DNA of 64,000 nucleotides from Wuchereria bancrofti (Eukaryota; Nematoda; Chromadorea; Rhabditida; Onchocercidae): the NCBI GenBank assembly GCA_005281725.1, contig SSBO01000012.1, positions 1,099,911 through 1,163,910 of the forward strand. Direction: 5' to 3'. The position numbers and the translations under genes were made by a program. Positions 26,095-39,537 of this stretch are shown here, piece after piece. The number at the start of each line of letters is the position of its first letter. Within the stretch, counting starts at the first letter, position 1. Under the pieces are notes generated by a model. The model searched no databases. It saw only the letters and a program-made list of their open reading frames with translations, and was not told where the DNA came from.

Positions 26095-29000
26095 ATGGTT
26101 TATTTGGTAACGCGATTGCTTGGTTGCTTTAATCGAATGCAAATTTTACTCCTCTATTGGTTAATGATGATGCATAAAATTGAAATTTGTAAAACACATC
26201 GTTTTCCATTATCATCACCAAAATGTCAACCGATTACCGTGGAACAATGTAAAGATTTGCCGTACAATGAAACACGGTTAAGTTGTTTATTTTCTTCTTT
26301 TTTCTTTCTATTTTTAATTCAAATTAACTAATTCAAGAATTTTTTTTTAGAAAAATTTATCATAAATCATAAATTAATGATATTGTATGAATTTCTAGCA
26401 TTTGAAAATTTACTTTTTATATTTATATAGTGATATATTTGTTAAAATTGATTATTAAATCTATTGCTAATTTATTTTTAATTTGTGTATTAATTGTTTT
26501 ATCACCTACACATTAGGGTCATTCTTACTTTTATCTATTTATTTTGGAACCTAGTTAAATAAATTATAAAAGTATTTAGGTAAATAAATATAAATAATAA
26601 AAAAAGACAAAATATTACGGTAGTATGATATTGTCGCGTTGTTTGATATCCGCGACATTATTTACATCTATTTAACGCTGTAATTGCCTCCATGAAACGA
26701 CGCAATTATATGACATGTAGAATTGGAGGTTACAATATCGTTCCTTTTTCATATAAAGTATTTCTGATTTAAAATACGGTAGCTTTAAAATTTTTCAATT
26801 TCTGATTTTTTTTTTCTTTTTAAAAAAGTAAAGTTTAATCCTATTTATTGATTTTGAAAATATTAGAGAAAAACAAAAAACAAATTGGATAACTTTCGAT
26901 GATTTGCTAGAAAGTAAACATTCAACATTTAATGTTTTTCTATCAATTCTTCTTCATACTTAGAATGCATTATCAGATACAGAAACTTTTTTAAAACACT
27001 TCCTATGATTGGAAAATATAATGTAGCGCATTTGGTTCAATTTTATTTATCATTGACAATGCACGTTTCTTATTTTAGTTATTTTCAATATATATATTGT
27101 TTGTGAAATTTGAACTATTAGTGTATATCATAAATATACATCAGAGATCAAATATTTGTATAGTTAAATGAAAATGTTAACAAATTGGAATACCGTATAG
27201 ACCCATGGAAACATCTGTAGACCGGATGTTTACGCTTGAATGCTTTATCTCCATCTGTTTGCTCTCCTTTGCTAATTTAGTTCCATAATTAATTTCTTTC
27301 ATCAAATTCTTTAACATTTTCCCTTACAAATACTGCACAATATATTTAAATAAGTATAATGTAAATATAGCACACAGTATGCTATACAGCAGTACAGTAT
27401 AAAGCTTTTTTGTATTGATACAAATGCACACTCTACAGTACGCTAAATATCGGTATAGTAAGACTACAGTATGCTTCGTCTCAGTATATATCAGTGCAGT
27501 ATAAAGTCTTTTGTAGTTATTTGAATACAGTACCGCATAGTACACTTAGATTTCATTCAGTACAAGGCTTTTTTAAATGTTATTCGAATACATACAGTAT
27601 CAGGGAGTATGATAACTTTAATACAGTATGCAAATTTTTCAATGTGATTCAACATCGCGCAGCATGTATAACATACAATAGCATAGTATGAAGCCTTTTA
27701 GCCGATGGTATGATATGTTTCAATACAGTATAATTTTTTTTTCAGTATGATATTTCATAATTCTCAATATGATATTATCACAAGCAATCATAATGTTATC
27801 ACAAGCACAATATTGATTATGATCAAGTTTAATCATTTTTACCATATCAGTCTCTCTTTCCCTGTTCCTATTCTTGAAATTATTATTTTTATCAATGTTT
27901 TGAAATTATCATTCCGATTACTTAAATCTACCATCCATCTTATCGTATTTCTTATCAATAATTGATATTTCCAACAACTATTTTATTATCATGAACAAGT
28001 TTTTAATATAACCTAAAACATTAAAAACATTAAAAGGGATCAAAAAAAATTAAATAATGGAATATTTGAAATATTTTTTTTAATACTAAAGCGATATTAT
28101 TTTTTAGTGAAGTATAAAATAAGTAGTAGATGGGATATTTGGAATCAGTTTTTTTTTCTTGAATTCTAAATAATATTATATTTTACTAAAATATTAAAAT
28201 ATATGTACTGTAATTTGAAATGGAAATTTTGTCACATGATATATCATTCTCCTATGTATATATAAATATACAGACATATATACATGTACATACAAACTGA
28301 AGGAGAACATTTATTAGTGTGCGGCTTTGTCCGATTTTAGATAAATGAGTTCCATATGGTCATTACTGGCGATAGATTATACGCCATTTTTATATCAAAT
28401 AGCTCTAATTTACGCTATTTTTATGGGTTTTATACAACGACAACGACACATATTCTTTTGAATAAACTAATTGCAATTCAGAAAAATAACTAAAAAAAAA
28501 TTTAATAAATATAGCAATGTTTTGGTACAGGAAGTAAAAGGAAAAGAAATGGAAAGTGGAAGAAGAAAAAGAAAAAGAGGGAAAAGGAAGAGATGGAGAG
28601 GGATATTTCCGGTGGAAAAATTTTAAAATTTGAATTATCGAACTAGAAAAAATGAAATTAAATGACGGAATTATATTAATAATATTCAAATTGACAGTAA
28701 TAAGAAGGTTTGCGTTGATAGATAAAATATAAATTGAAGAGTGATTTTAAAAATTAATCTTTTTTTGAATAAAATAAATTAAATTATGTTGAATTAAAAA
28801 AAATAAATTAAAAATTGGATTAAAATATTGTATAAGATTTTATTAAAGTTAATAAGTTTTTTGCTTAATCGGTCAATTAAAATTTTGTTTTTTGGATTAG
28901 GTTTTTTCCAAAATTTTGGTTGGTTTTTTTCAATTCTTGATTTTTCCTCCTTCTAATTTTGTTTATTTATGAAATTTTGGTAGTATGTTAGGTATTATTT

Positions 29001-32000
29001 TAATATCTCAAATTATTACTGGTTTTTTCTAAACTTTTTATTATACCGCAGGGAATGCTTTTATTAGTGTGCAATATATATAGTCAATTTATAAACATAT
29101 ATTCCGGAAATATCATTATCAATTTTAGTTTAAAAATATTTTATTTATACAGAGATAATGTTTATTTCTATTTTATGGCAGCTGTATACATTTATTGAAC
29201 ATAGGAAAAGAAAAAAAAATGATAATTTAAAATTTTTTTTTTCTTTCAAATTATATTCTCTTATAAAATAAAGCTAAAAATAAAGAAAAAGTTTAGCATT
29301 TGTTTTTTTTTTTTGTTTTTCTGTTTCATATTTTCTTTTTTTTTNTTTTTTTTTACTGCAAATATTGATAATGATGAAAAAATTAATTTTTATAATTTTT
29401 ATTCATTTTCTTACTTATTTTAATTCTATTTTACAAATTTTTCTTTTTTATTTCACAAATGTTTTATTATTTCCCATTTTTAATTTTCTTTTCTTTAAAG
29501 CTTTATTTTCTCCTTTATTTTTTTATAATGAAAAATTAAAAAAAAGACAGACATAAGCAAACGTTTTTATTTTTAGTTAAATTTTGTGAAACTTTCTTGA
29601 CTCGATAGTCTTTCATCCTCAACACATTTATCACTAGGACTGAAAACTGTTTCATAGTTTAAGCTGCATTAATTAATTAATTAATGTAGCTTAAACTTAA
29701 AATTAATTAATTAATCTTCATCCGTCTACTTTCATACTTCTTAGCTAGAAACAATAAATTGGCTTACTTTTGATTTGAAAAGAAAAAAATTGAAGTTTCT
29801 TCTTTTTTTTTCTTCCAAATATTTCAATATTTCAAATAGCGCAAAAATGAGTAAATATTTATATAGTTCAGTCAAATTTTCAAACATACATATGTTATTC
29901 TTGATTTTTTATTTTTTAAAATTTAAAATTTTCAAACTATATTTTTTAAACAAGCATCTAACACTGAATCATAAAAAATCATCGTTTCAAAAAGAGAAAG
30001 AGCGAACAGGCGAAAAAAAAAACCTTTAATATATCTTATTCTTGATTTCTTATTTTTCAAATTTTAAAATTCTTGGTTTTTTTCTTCAAATTTTAAAAAT
30101 TTTTAAAATATGTTTTTTTCTTTTTTCTTCCAACTGAATTTCTAACATGAATTATTGAATTACAGTTTCTTAAATATTTATCAAACGAAAAAAGAGAATG
30201 AAAGAGAGAGAGAGAGAGGGAAAGTAAGAAATGAAGTAAAAAAACTCTTTTCTTCTTTGTCTATGTCATCTCTTTTTTATTTTTTGATTACCACAAATTG
30301 ATGAATTTTTCTTTCTGATCATCTAAATTTTTTTTAAAAAAAAAGGAAAGAAAACTTTTTATTTTTTCTTAAGCTAAAATTTAAAACTTCATGTTTTCTT
30401 CGTTATTCTTTTTAAAATGAACAAAATTCACATCAACCATAATCCAATTCAAACCAATATTACCAACAGATGAATTGCACAAAAGCGTACGTAAGAAAAA
30501 CAAAAAAAAGTGGGATGAAGAGTGGTTTTTGAAAAAAACTTTTTTTTTTCTTTTTTAAATATGGAAATATTGCGAAAACAAAAATGTGGAAAATCTTTTT
30601 TTTCGTTTTTTACAATTTAACCGAATATTAAAGTTTATTTGTTTGCTTTTTCCACTCATTTTTTTCTTTTCATTTCTAATTCTACAAAAAGAAAAAGAAA
30701 AAGAAAGAAAAGAAATAGGAAAAACAAAAAGTATAATTTTTGGTAGTACTTATGAAATTTAAAAATTTCTTTCTTTCCTTTCACCTATCTCTTAAATTTT
30801 TCTAATTTTTTTTTTTTTAAAAAGATATTTCTGTAAAATTATTTTTTCTTCTCTTATTTTTTATTTCTTTTCATTTCTTTTTCCATATTACTTCACATCA
30901 AACTTTTTTCCTTGTTTTCTTTTTTTTGTGTTTCATTTCTTTTCACTCTTCCGTTTTACCTCTTTCTTCCTTTGTTGCTTACCTTGTAATTAATGATAAT
31001 TTTGTAAAATTTCTCAGAACACCTGAAAATACGTGTCAATGAAATGTGATACAAAGTAAAAAAAATCAAAATCAAAAAAAATTCAACAAATGATAAATTG
31101 CAATTTTTTTGAAAAAAATTACGAACAATTTTTTGCATTACCATCGGTGAATTCAAAAACTATTATCTAATTAGTTTAAGTAATTATAAAAAAAAATCAT
31201 ATGCTAAACGTGAGAAATAAATTTTTTTAAATGACTTTTTCAATAATAAAAAAAGAAATGATTTTAATTTTAAATGTAATTTTGAAAATCATTTTAAGGA
31301 AATAATAATGTATTATTTCGTGTTGTATTTTGTTTTCTCCTTTTCTTTTTTTTTTCTTTTTTTTTTTTGCTTTCTTTATTTGCAACAACGAATGGAAATA
31401 TCCGAAATGATAATTACTAAAAAAAAAAGAAAGAAAAAACGATCCGTTCGTTGTATGTGGAAAAGTTTAAAACAATGTTGAAGGAATGAATAATAAAAAA
31501 GGAGCTAATATTATGCTTATAAGGTTGAAGGTCATTTTTCTTTTTTTCTTTCCATCTCTATCTCTCATTACTGATAAAATGAAAAAGGAAAGAAAAAAGA
31601 AAATATTAAAATGCACAAAAAGATGAATTATAATGAATTTTTTTGGCTTTACAAATTTTCCGCATTCGCTTTTCTTTTCCTCTGTTTAATATTCGAAATT
31701 TCATTAATTCAAATTTCAATTTAGCACTGATACTATAAACTTGTTATATTCGGTATTTATGATAAAGTTAGCACAATTAATATTATCGCATATTTATACA
31801 ATGATTTGATTAATCATTGATTTCATTTCCTGCTTCAATCCACATTTTCCGGATTATTGCTAGCTTTTGCTTTATTTAACGAAATAATATCAATCTTTTA
31901 ATCCATTTTAAAATTTGCGGTGCAAATCTAAGCTTATAGCTGAATTATTTATTCACAATTTATTTCAATTTCAGTTCTCATTTTGCTAATCTTTCTCAAT

Positions 32001-35000
32001 CATATCAATAAATTTCATGGAAATCCCAATGATTTTAAGCCATAAACAGCTACTGAGCCGTAATAATTTTTGGAATTTTTATATTTTCAGAATATACTTG
32101 ATTTTATCAAATAATTTCAAAAAATTTCAACAATTTGCCATCCATTTCTAATATAATTCCTGGAATTTTCAAGAAAAAAAAAAGAAGAAAAAAACTGCCA
32201 AGGAAATTTAAAAAGAAAGAACTTCATACGATGTAACAATTCCTGGTTCCTGGAATTTTCAACAATAAACAAATAAAAATTTTATCAAATGAAAATATTT
32301 ATGCAATATTTGTGAAAAATTAATGATTCTAGAAAATGTTTTATTTTTCTTTTTCCTTTTTTTTTTCTTTTTTGAAGAAAACCAAAACCAAAAAAAAAAA
32401 AAAAATGTAAACAGAAAAGTAAGTTTTGAGAATAAATGACGAATTGCTATTTTAGAAGATATCATAAGTGACAAGAATCCGTTTTTTTTTTCTCCTCAAA
32501 TCATATTAATGAGTGTTTCGATTCTTATCGCTTTTTTTTTTGACCAAACTAATCTCTTTTTTTTGCCATTCAATCTTTTCTTTTTTCAAAAAAAAAAAAG
32601 AAAGAAAGAAAGAAATTTGTTATCAATCAAATGAATTTTGTCCCTTAGCGTAAATTGCATATTTATATTATTTAAATATAAAACATAAGCATACAAAGAC
32701 AGACCGATAGACGGGCACAACACACATATTCATATCATATTATGCAATATAATATTTTGAAATGAATAACTGATAATTAATTTATTGTTTATTAAAATTT
32801 ACTTAATTTGTTCGCTAACAATTAGTGATCATCGATAGAAAAGATCGAAATAAATATATTAATGATTATCATTATTATCATTATCATTAAAACAGAATTT
32901 GTCACTGTAAATGAGTACTCTTTTTTTTGCAATTCATTATGCAATGTTATTAAAATTGTGGTTTAAATTTAATTCATTTATTTGAATTAGTAATTTGTAT
33001 TTGAAATGGATAAATGTTTAAATTAAATTAAATTACATCAATGATGCAATTTTTATTATTTTAAAAAATTTTTTCTTTTTTTACCCAGATATTACTACTA
33101 TTTCGTGCTTTCTTTTCTTCTTTTTTTATTTTATTCTTTTTCTTTTTTGAAATTGAAGATAAAATTCCAAATGATTAATTAATTTAAGCAATTGGATTGT
33201 AATTCTAACACTTAATAATGGTATTATAATTGCTCACGTTTGCTAGTATTTAAAATATTTTGATTAAAATTTAAACTGTTAAACATATGATAATGCTATC
33301 ATAATGATAATTGGCATTATTTAGATTAATGAAATAATATAATATATGATAATTAGCTGAAATGAAATAACCACTGAGCTAATTTTAATTATAAAATTAA
33401 TTAATATTTATATGAAAATGATGTGAAATCAAAAATAAATAAATAAATGTTTATGACTGATTTAATATTTTTACAAAACAAATTTCGAAATTGAAAACGA
33501 AAGAATAATTGATAATCGGAAGAGGAAAAGAAAAGTGAACATTTCACATTCAGTTTTAGCCTCATCTTTCAACTCTCTTTCTTTCTCTCCCTCTCTCTCT
33601 CTCTCTCTTTCTATATATTATACAATAATAAATCAAAATGTATACGTCTCAGAAGCGGCACTTTAAATCTTTGCGAGCAAAATTAATGATTGAATTGAAA
33701 TGATGAGCAAAATTTTCATCCGTTTTCTCTTTCAAATCTTAAGCTAATATCTCGTCGTCGCATATCCCATATAACCTTTTCTATCTTTCATTTTTTCTTC
33801 TTCTTTGCTTCTCTTTTTTCTTTTTTTTTTTTTTTTTTTTTGATTGATATTTTTTTTTTCTGAGAAATGAGCAAATCGAATAAATGCATCAACTAAAAAA
33901 TGTCAACATCGAGAATAGAAATAAATATGAAATATTAAATTGAAAGTGGTTAATTTGAAAAAAATTAGGGGAAGATATGGGATGAAAAAGGAGTATATAA
34001 CTTTAAAAAGTTATGTAACACTATGCACTAATGTAAACATAAAAATCAAATCATTATTAATAATTATTAATTAATTAATTAATGATAATAATAAAAGTAA
34101 AAATAATAATAACAATAATAATGATAATAACAATGATAATAATGATAATGTTAATAATGATAATAGAAGGTATAAATTAATAAATAAATACAATAATAGA
34201 CAAATAATAAGTAATGATGAAAATATATTAGCAAAAGAAATAAAAATTTTAGCAAAAAAAAAAGAAAAACAGTAATAATAGTAATGTTTAAGTGATTAAT
34301 AGTGGTAAAATAATAGTAGTAATTAAATTAACAATAGTTAAGCTAGCAATAAATAACAGTAGCAATAACAATAACAAATAACAATAATTAATAGCAGCAA
34401 CAATAGCAATCGATAACAATAACATCAAAAAATATTGCTGTATTATAATTCTTGTGCATTCATTTGATTTTTGATAAATGATATCGGTGTGGAAAAAAGA
34501 AGGGAAGATAAGATGGACGAAGGCCATTTTACTTCGAACGATTGTCACAATCGATCATCCATCGTGTCGATCGACCTCACTTCCTACAATCCCAAATGAC
34601 CAAATCTGTTAGAAATGATATTATCTATTGGAATGGGTAGGAAAGGGAAAGAAAACAAAAAGGGGAATGGTATATTACTAACTCATTTACAAATTTTGCA
34701 ACTAATTTTTTTATTGCTAAAATTTGATGGGCAAATAAGGAAATGTTCAATTGATGAAATTATTAAAAATGTAAAAGTAATTTGATTAATTATAAAATGG
34801 CTTAAAAAGAAAAAGAAACGGATAATTATAGCTTGAAATTATTGTTCGAACAAATAAATACAAGTAATTGAACTGGTAATAATGGCAACAATAATAATAA
34901 TAAATAATAATGGTAATAATAGTAATAGTAATAACAATAATAATAACAATAAGTAACGATAATAATAAATGACAATTATAATAATAATAGTAATAGTGAT

Positions 35001-38000
35001 AATAGTAATAAATAATTATTATTATTGCTATAGTATGGGAACAGTTTTAATTCCAGTAAAACAAATATATGATCTAAATTAGTTGAATAAATAAAACAAA
35101 ACAAATGAATTAAAATAAGTATTTTATTTAAAATTAAGCATTTTAAAGCTTATTTGTTTCTAAAAAAAGAATTGAAATAAATCACTGATATTCTAATAAA
35201 TGTTAGGAACAAAAATTCAAATAAAATTTTCTTAATGAAAGTAAATTAATTTATAATATTTTTATAGATTTCCAAATTTGGTTGGTGATGAAAGTGAAAA
35301 TGATGCAGCAAATGGTTTCAGTACATTTGACCCATTAATTAAGATTCGATGTTCATCACGACTCAAATTTTTCCTCTGTTCTATCTACTTTCCAATGTGT
35401 ACCGATAAGGTTTCATTCTTTCTTATTAAAATTTGTAATAATAAACTTTTATTATTACATTATTTTTTATTTCATTATATTTTTTATTTTTTTTAAAGAT
35501 ATTCGATGAAAAGGTCAAGTTTTGGACAATATTTTTAATCGTATTTTATCCTCAAATATCAATTAGTTAGTGCTGTTTTTGCATATCAACTACTGCTCTG
35601 TAGTGAATTATTTGACCTTTTGACCATCTGGTAATTTAACTCTGATGCTAATGAGATATTCTATGTTCAGGACACCTTGTGAATTGAGAATTCATTATTT
35701 TAGTCCTGATTAGTAAGATTTACAACTGTTTACAATTCAGAATCAAATAGCATTAGTTATAAATCATAATGGAGTATTTCGGATTAAATAAACTAAAGAA
35801 ATCATTTTTTTTTTGATTGATGCAAATAACATTTGACGTTGACCTTTCGACCTTGATGATAAGAACAATATTTTTAAAGATCTGATAGACTGATTTCTGC
35901 AGTAAAATGCAAATAATTAAGATGACAAATATTAGAAAAAAAGAAAGGAAAAAAAACGAAATTGATTAAATTATACTTTTTTTAAAAAAAAGAGGGAATG
36001 AATGAAAATTTTCATCATTTTATCATTTGTAATTGATCAAAGATTAAAATGTGATTTTAGATTTTAAAACATAAGCTAATTTAAATCTGTTAAAGTTATC
36101 TTTTTGAAATAATCAGTTTTAATTTCTAGGTACCAATTGCTATTGGACCATGTCGACCATTATGTGAACGGGTACAAATGAAATGTGAACCATTATTGAA
36201 GGAATTTGGTTTTCCATGGCCAATTTCGATGAATTGTTCAAAATTTCCACTCGGTTAAATTAACAATCACTTAGCATTTTCATTCTTTTAAATCATTTAA
36301 TTTTTTTCCTCCTAATTTGTAATCATTTCAAAAATTTAACTTTGAAAACATAATAAATACATATTATTTATGATAAACACAATTGCTTTTCAGATATGTA
36401 CTCTTTAAAATAATCTTCAATCTTACGATGAAATAATCTTTAGTCTTACCATCTATTTATTCCAAAAGTTAAATGCAAGAACTATCCCTCAGTCATATAT
36501 ATGTAAAAAAAAGTAAATCAAAATAAATTGTTTAAAAACAAAAAAAATTAAATGATAATTTATAAAATGATTTTATTACTAAATTTCATGATAATTAATT
36601 GATATAATTTTTTTTTTTTTTAGAAAATAATCATGATGCAATGTGTATGAAAGGTCCAGCATCTGAGGAAGATGGTCCACCGATAGCTGAAGAATTAGAA
36701 TCTGATATTACAAAGAATGTAATTACATCAAATCGTTGTATGCAACAACCAAGTACAATTTATATGAATCGAACAGGACATTGTGTCCCATTATGTCATT
36801 CAAATAATGGCTATACAAAGGTTAAAATATTTTCATAATAATTTATTACATTTTGGAAAATTTTTTTTTCTTCTTTTTTTACACTCATTAATAACTTATT
36901 ATAAATATAAAAGAGAAAAAAAGAGATGTTTTAGCGAATTAATTGGTTAATTAATTAATTAATTAATTAATTAATTTGTAGGATGATCGTGAAGCAGCTA
37001 GTACAGCATTATTTATTATGTCATTACTTTGTACTGCTTTAACATCCGTTTGCTTGCTAACATTTTGCACCCGAAAACATTGTTTAGTTGGTTTACCGGA
37101 ATTATCACTTCTATTTTGTTCCGTATCATTTTCCGTTTCTGCTATTGTATATCTCTTTTCGTTACTCTATCGTGATCAGGTATACATGTATATATTTTTT
37201 TTAATTTTAAGAAATTAAATTTTATTTATTGAGAAGAGTGATAAAATATGATTAGGAAAAGAATGATTAAATAGTAGTTTTATTAAATAATGATTAAATA
37301 GTTAGATTAAATAGTAGTTATATTATTTAAAAATAGAGAGAGAGAGAAAGAGGGTGAGAGAGGAAGAGAGAGGGAAATAGGAAGATGATGACAAACTGAA
37401 TAGATTAAATGAATGAAACTATTTTTTTGATTAAACCAGAATTAAATCTCTAATACTTTATTAGTGTAAAATTTTCTTTTAATTTTAATTACAAATAATG
37501 CAAACATTTCAGATTTCCTGTATTGAATATAATTCAAAACTAATTTTTGTGGTTACCGGAGTTCAACATATTCCGTGTACAATTGTTGCTATTCTTTTGT
37601 ACTATTTCGGAACAACCGGTCGACTATGGTGGTTTGTATTGTGCTGTACCTGGAATAAATATACTCAAAGACATCAGCAAAATTCGGTATTCAAATTTTC
37701 GATGTTGCATAATTATTATGGAGAAATTTTTAATTGAATTATTCAATTGCATACCGACTAATTAGGCTATTCATTGATTTTACTGAAATAAATTAATCAA
37801 TTATTCATTTAAACAAATTCTTGATTGGGTGATATCATTGATTTAAACCATATCATCTAATTATCTTAATGAACAAGCATGATCTCATAATTTTGAAGCA
37901 TTGCCAAAAATTTTAAACTATCAATTTCAATTTTTTACAAATAAATTCAAATTTCTTCTCAACAATCATCTATTTCTAATTTTAAGAATTCAACAGGAAA

Positions 38001-39508
38001 AAAAATGAAAAAGTGGAAAAAATTGAAGGCAAAAAAATTGTTTCATTGAAAAGGGCAACAAATTATGAGCTTTTCTTTCTTTTTCTTTTTTCTTTTATTT
38101 CATTTCAAAAAAAAAAAATGTGGATTATAAAAGGCACTTTTTTATTTCTTTCAAGGAAATTGTTATAACAAATTAAAGCTTTGTTTAATTTAGTTCATTT
38201 TATTTTGTATCTTAAGAGAGTAAAGAACAATCAAAATTTATATCTTTTTATTTTTTTTTTTTTTTGCAGCGCTGTTTCTTTTCTTTTTTTCGGTATTTCA
38301 TATATGAAACGGCATATTCTTTTAAATTAAAATGAAAAAGGAAGAAAAAAGAACAATAACGAAGGGAAGGAAAATGCAATAAAATAATTAATTAATTAAT
38401 TAATTGGTTAATTAATTATTAGTTATTTATAGATAACGAAAAAAAATGAAATTTTAAAATATGCTAAAACAGAATTTTACCATAAAGTTTTTGTCTTTTT
38501 GTCTTATAAATATGCAATATGATGAGAATTTTTTTTATTTTTTTTCTAATTTTTCGCATGCTTTAATATTAGCTTATATATTACATACAAATTGAACGAT
38601 AGAAAAAAAAATATGGTACAAATTTAATTTTGAGGATTCGTTGTTATTTCGAACTCATATGCTAGCATGGGGAATACCTTTGGGTATTGTTATTTTGGCT
38701 TTAATGGCGCAAAGTGTTCGAGCTGATCCATTATCGGGAATTTGTTTGGTTGGTGGCGGAAATCGAATTATTGAAGCAGTGTTCGTTTCGTTACGTGAAT
38801 TAATACTTCTACTGTGTTCATTAGTACCATTGTTTTTTGGATGTTTAGCATTAATCGGTATGAGTTTGTATTTTTTTTTTTTTTGATAATATATTCGTAT
38901 GCAATTAAAATTATTAATAAATTTTGCTTCTTCTTATTTTCATTTTTTTTACCCAATTCTTTTCATTTTTAACCTTAATTTTTCATCATCTTTTTTTAAT
39001 ATTAATTAAGGAATTTCAATAAAATTCTCGTCTATTTTTTTTCCCTCATTTATTTGTTAAAAAATAAAATTGAAAATGGGTTCATTTATTTTTTTTGCAA
39101 ATAATTTTCCATTTTTATCATTCATTTCTTTTTTTTTTAGGTTCTGCTCCAGTTACTGATCATTCTGTTGCATCAACTGGTTTACTTGGAAGTTTATATC
39201 CGATGGCAGCCGCATTTCTGTTACTTAGTTCTTTACAGTATCTTTTGACACCTACAGCAACTGGTTGGAATACCGTAACAGCAATAAAACTTTTAGCTGA
39301 TCCATTACTTGGAATATTAGCTTCAGCTGGATGTCTTATTCAAATTCTTTTCAATATTTTTAAAGCAAATCGTTTACAATTACTCGATAAGCATGGTTAT
39401 CAACCAGCTGCTCCACAAATACCTCAACCAGCAATTCCATCACATACTGCAACAGCAAGTAATGCATATTCCTTATCAAGGTATCCTGAACAAAGGCCAC
39501 TTTGTTAA
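26095..39508 (+). CDS. Frizzled-family Wnt receptor (8 exons)
   Basis: Exons 26095-26276, 35268-35409, 36130-36253, 36624-36820, 36982-37179, 37513-37686, 38635-38857 and 39141-39508 join in phase with GT-AG sites to give 535 aa. Residues 15-28 are a hydrophobic signal segment, so the start could also be Met15. Residues 44 to about 158 are a Frizzled cysteine-rich domain with all ten cysteines ([42 protein letters not shown]). Then come a linker with NRT and CVPLC, and seven membrane segments from about residue 222 to 500. WWFVLCCTW and HMLAWGIP, then LSGICLVGG, are classic Frizzled signatures of TM3-TM4 and the second extracellular loop. The third intracellular loop lacks the usual basic KLEKLMVRIG-like stretch, and the tail after TM7 lacks KTxxxW. 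Nematodes have four Frizzleds (LIN-17, MIG-1, MOM-5, CFZ-2). The divergence may fit MIG-1 best, but I cannot assign the orthologue. Confidence 0.92.
26627..26739. other. Self-complementary, relatively GC-rich island
   Basis: Outer arms GATATTG (26627-26633) and CAATATC (26733-26739) are complementary. They enclose hairpin A, TGTCGCG/CGCGACA (26632-26638 with 26651-26657, sharing two bases with the outer arm), and hairpin B, TGTAA..CCTCC / GGAGGTTACA (26679-26691 with 26725-26734, one TTG bulge). The whole could fold as a three-way junction. TACGGTAG occurs directly repeated outside it (26616 and 26775). It may be a structured RNA, a relic of a small inverted-repeat element, or chance. Confidence 0.4.
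27370..27750. repeat. Degenerate CAGTAT-type repeat block
   Basis: About ten copies of (A/G)CAGTA(T/C) occur in 380 bases, several extended to CAGTATAAAG(C/T)CTTTT or ACAGTATGC. Spacing is irregular (60-120 bases). It lies in Frizzled intron 1, and the same core recurs near 40.8 kb. Confidence 0.7.
29657..29696. repeat. 40-bp near-perfect palindrome
   Basis: The arm GTTTAAGCTGCATTAATTAA is followed directly by its reverse complement with a single mismatch (TGTAGC for TGCAGC). There is no spacer, and the centre is TTAA. A further AATTAATTAATTAAT run follows. Located in Frizzled intron 1. Confidence 0.93.
34060..35030. repeat. Two (AAT/AAC)n tracts
   Basis: Mixed AAT, AAC, GAT and TAG trinucleotides fill about 34060-34420 and 34880-35030, separated by ordinary intron sequence. 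The second tract ends about 240 bases before Frizzled exon 2. Confidence 0.8.
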
Positions 39509-39531
39509 TTATAGATTAATTTACCATATAC

Positions 39532-39537
39532 AATAAA
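39532..39537 (+). promoter_or_regulatory. Poly(A) signal AATAAA of the Frizzled mRNA
   Basis: A canonical hexamer 24 bases after the TAA stop. AATAAA-like strings are common in such AT-rich DNA, but this is the first exact one after the stop codon and would give a very short 3' UTR. Confidence 0.5.

Larger units (their letters stand above)
26277..35267 (+). other. 9.0-kb first intron of the Frizzled gene
   Basis: Starts GTTAAG and ends TTTTTATAG, splitting the Arg codon in NETR|FPN. No nested gene is visible. It contains a self-complementary island, a CAGTAT-repeat block, a 40-bp palindrome and AAT/ATC tracts, listed separately. One ambiguous base (n) occurs at 29345 inside a T-run. A short inverted repeat CGATTGT-C-ACAATCG at 34539-34553 sits in a relatively GC-rich patch. 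Confidence 0.8.

Noticed and set aside
27205..27235. AAACATC/GATGTTT hairpin
   Set aside because: Seven-base stem with a nine-base loop; too small to stand out in a 9-kb intron without other support.
29345..29345. Ambiguous base n
   Set aside because: It lies in a T homopolymer and is a sequencing or assembly uncertainty, not biology.
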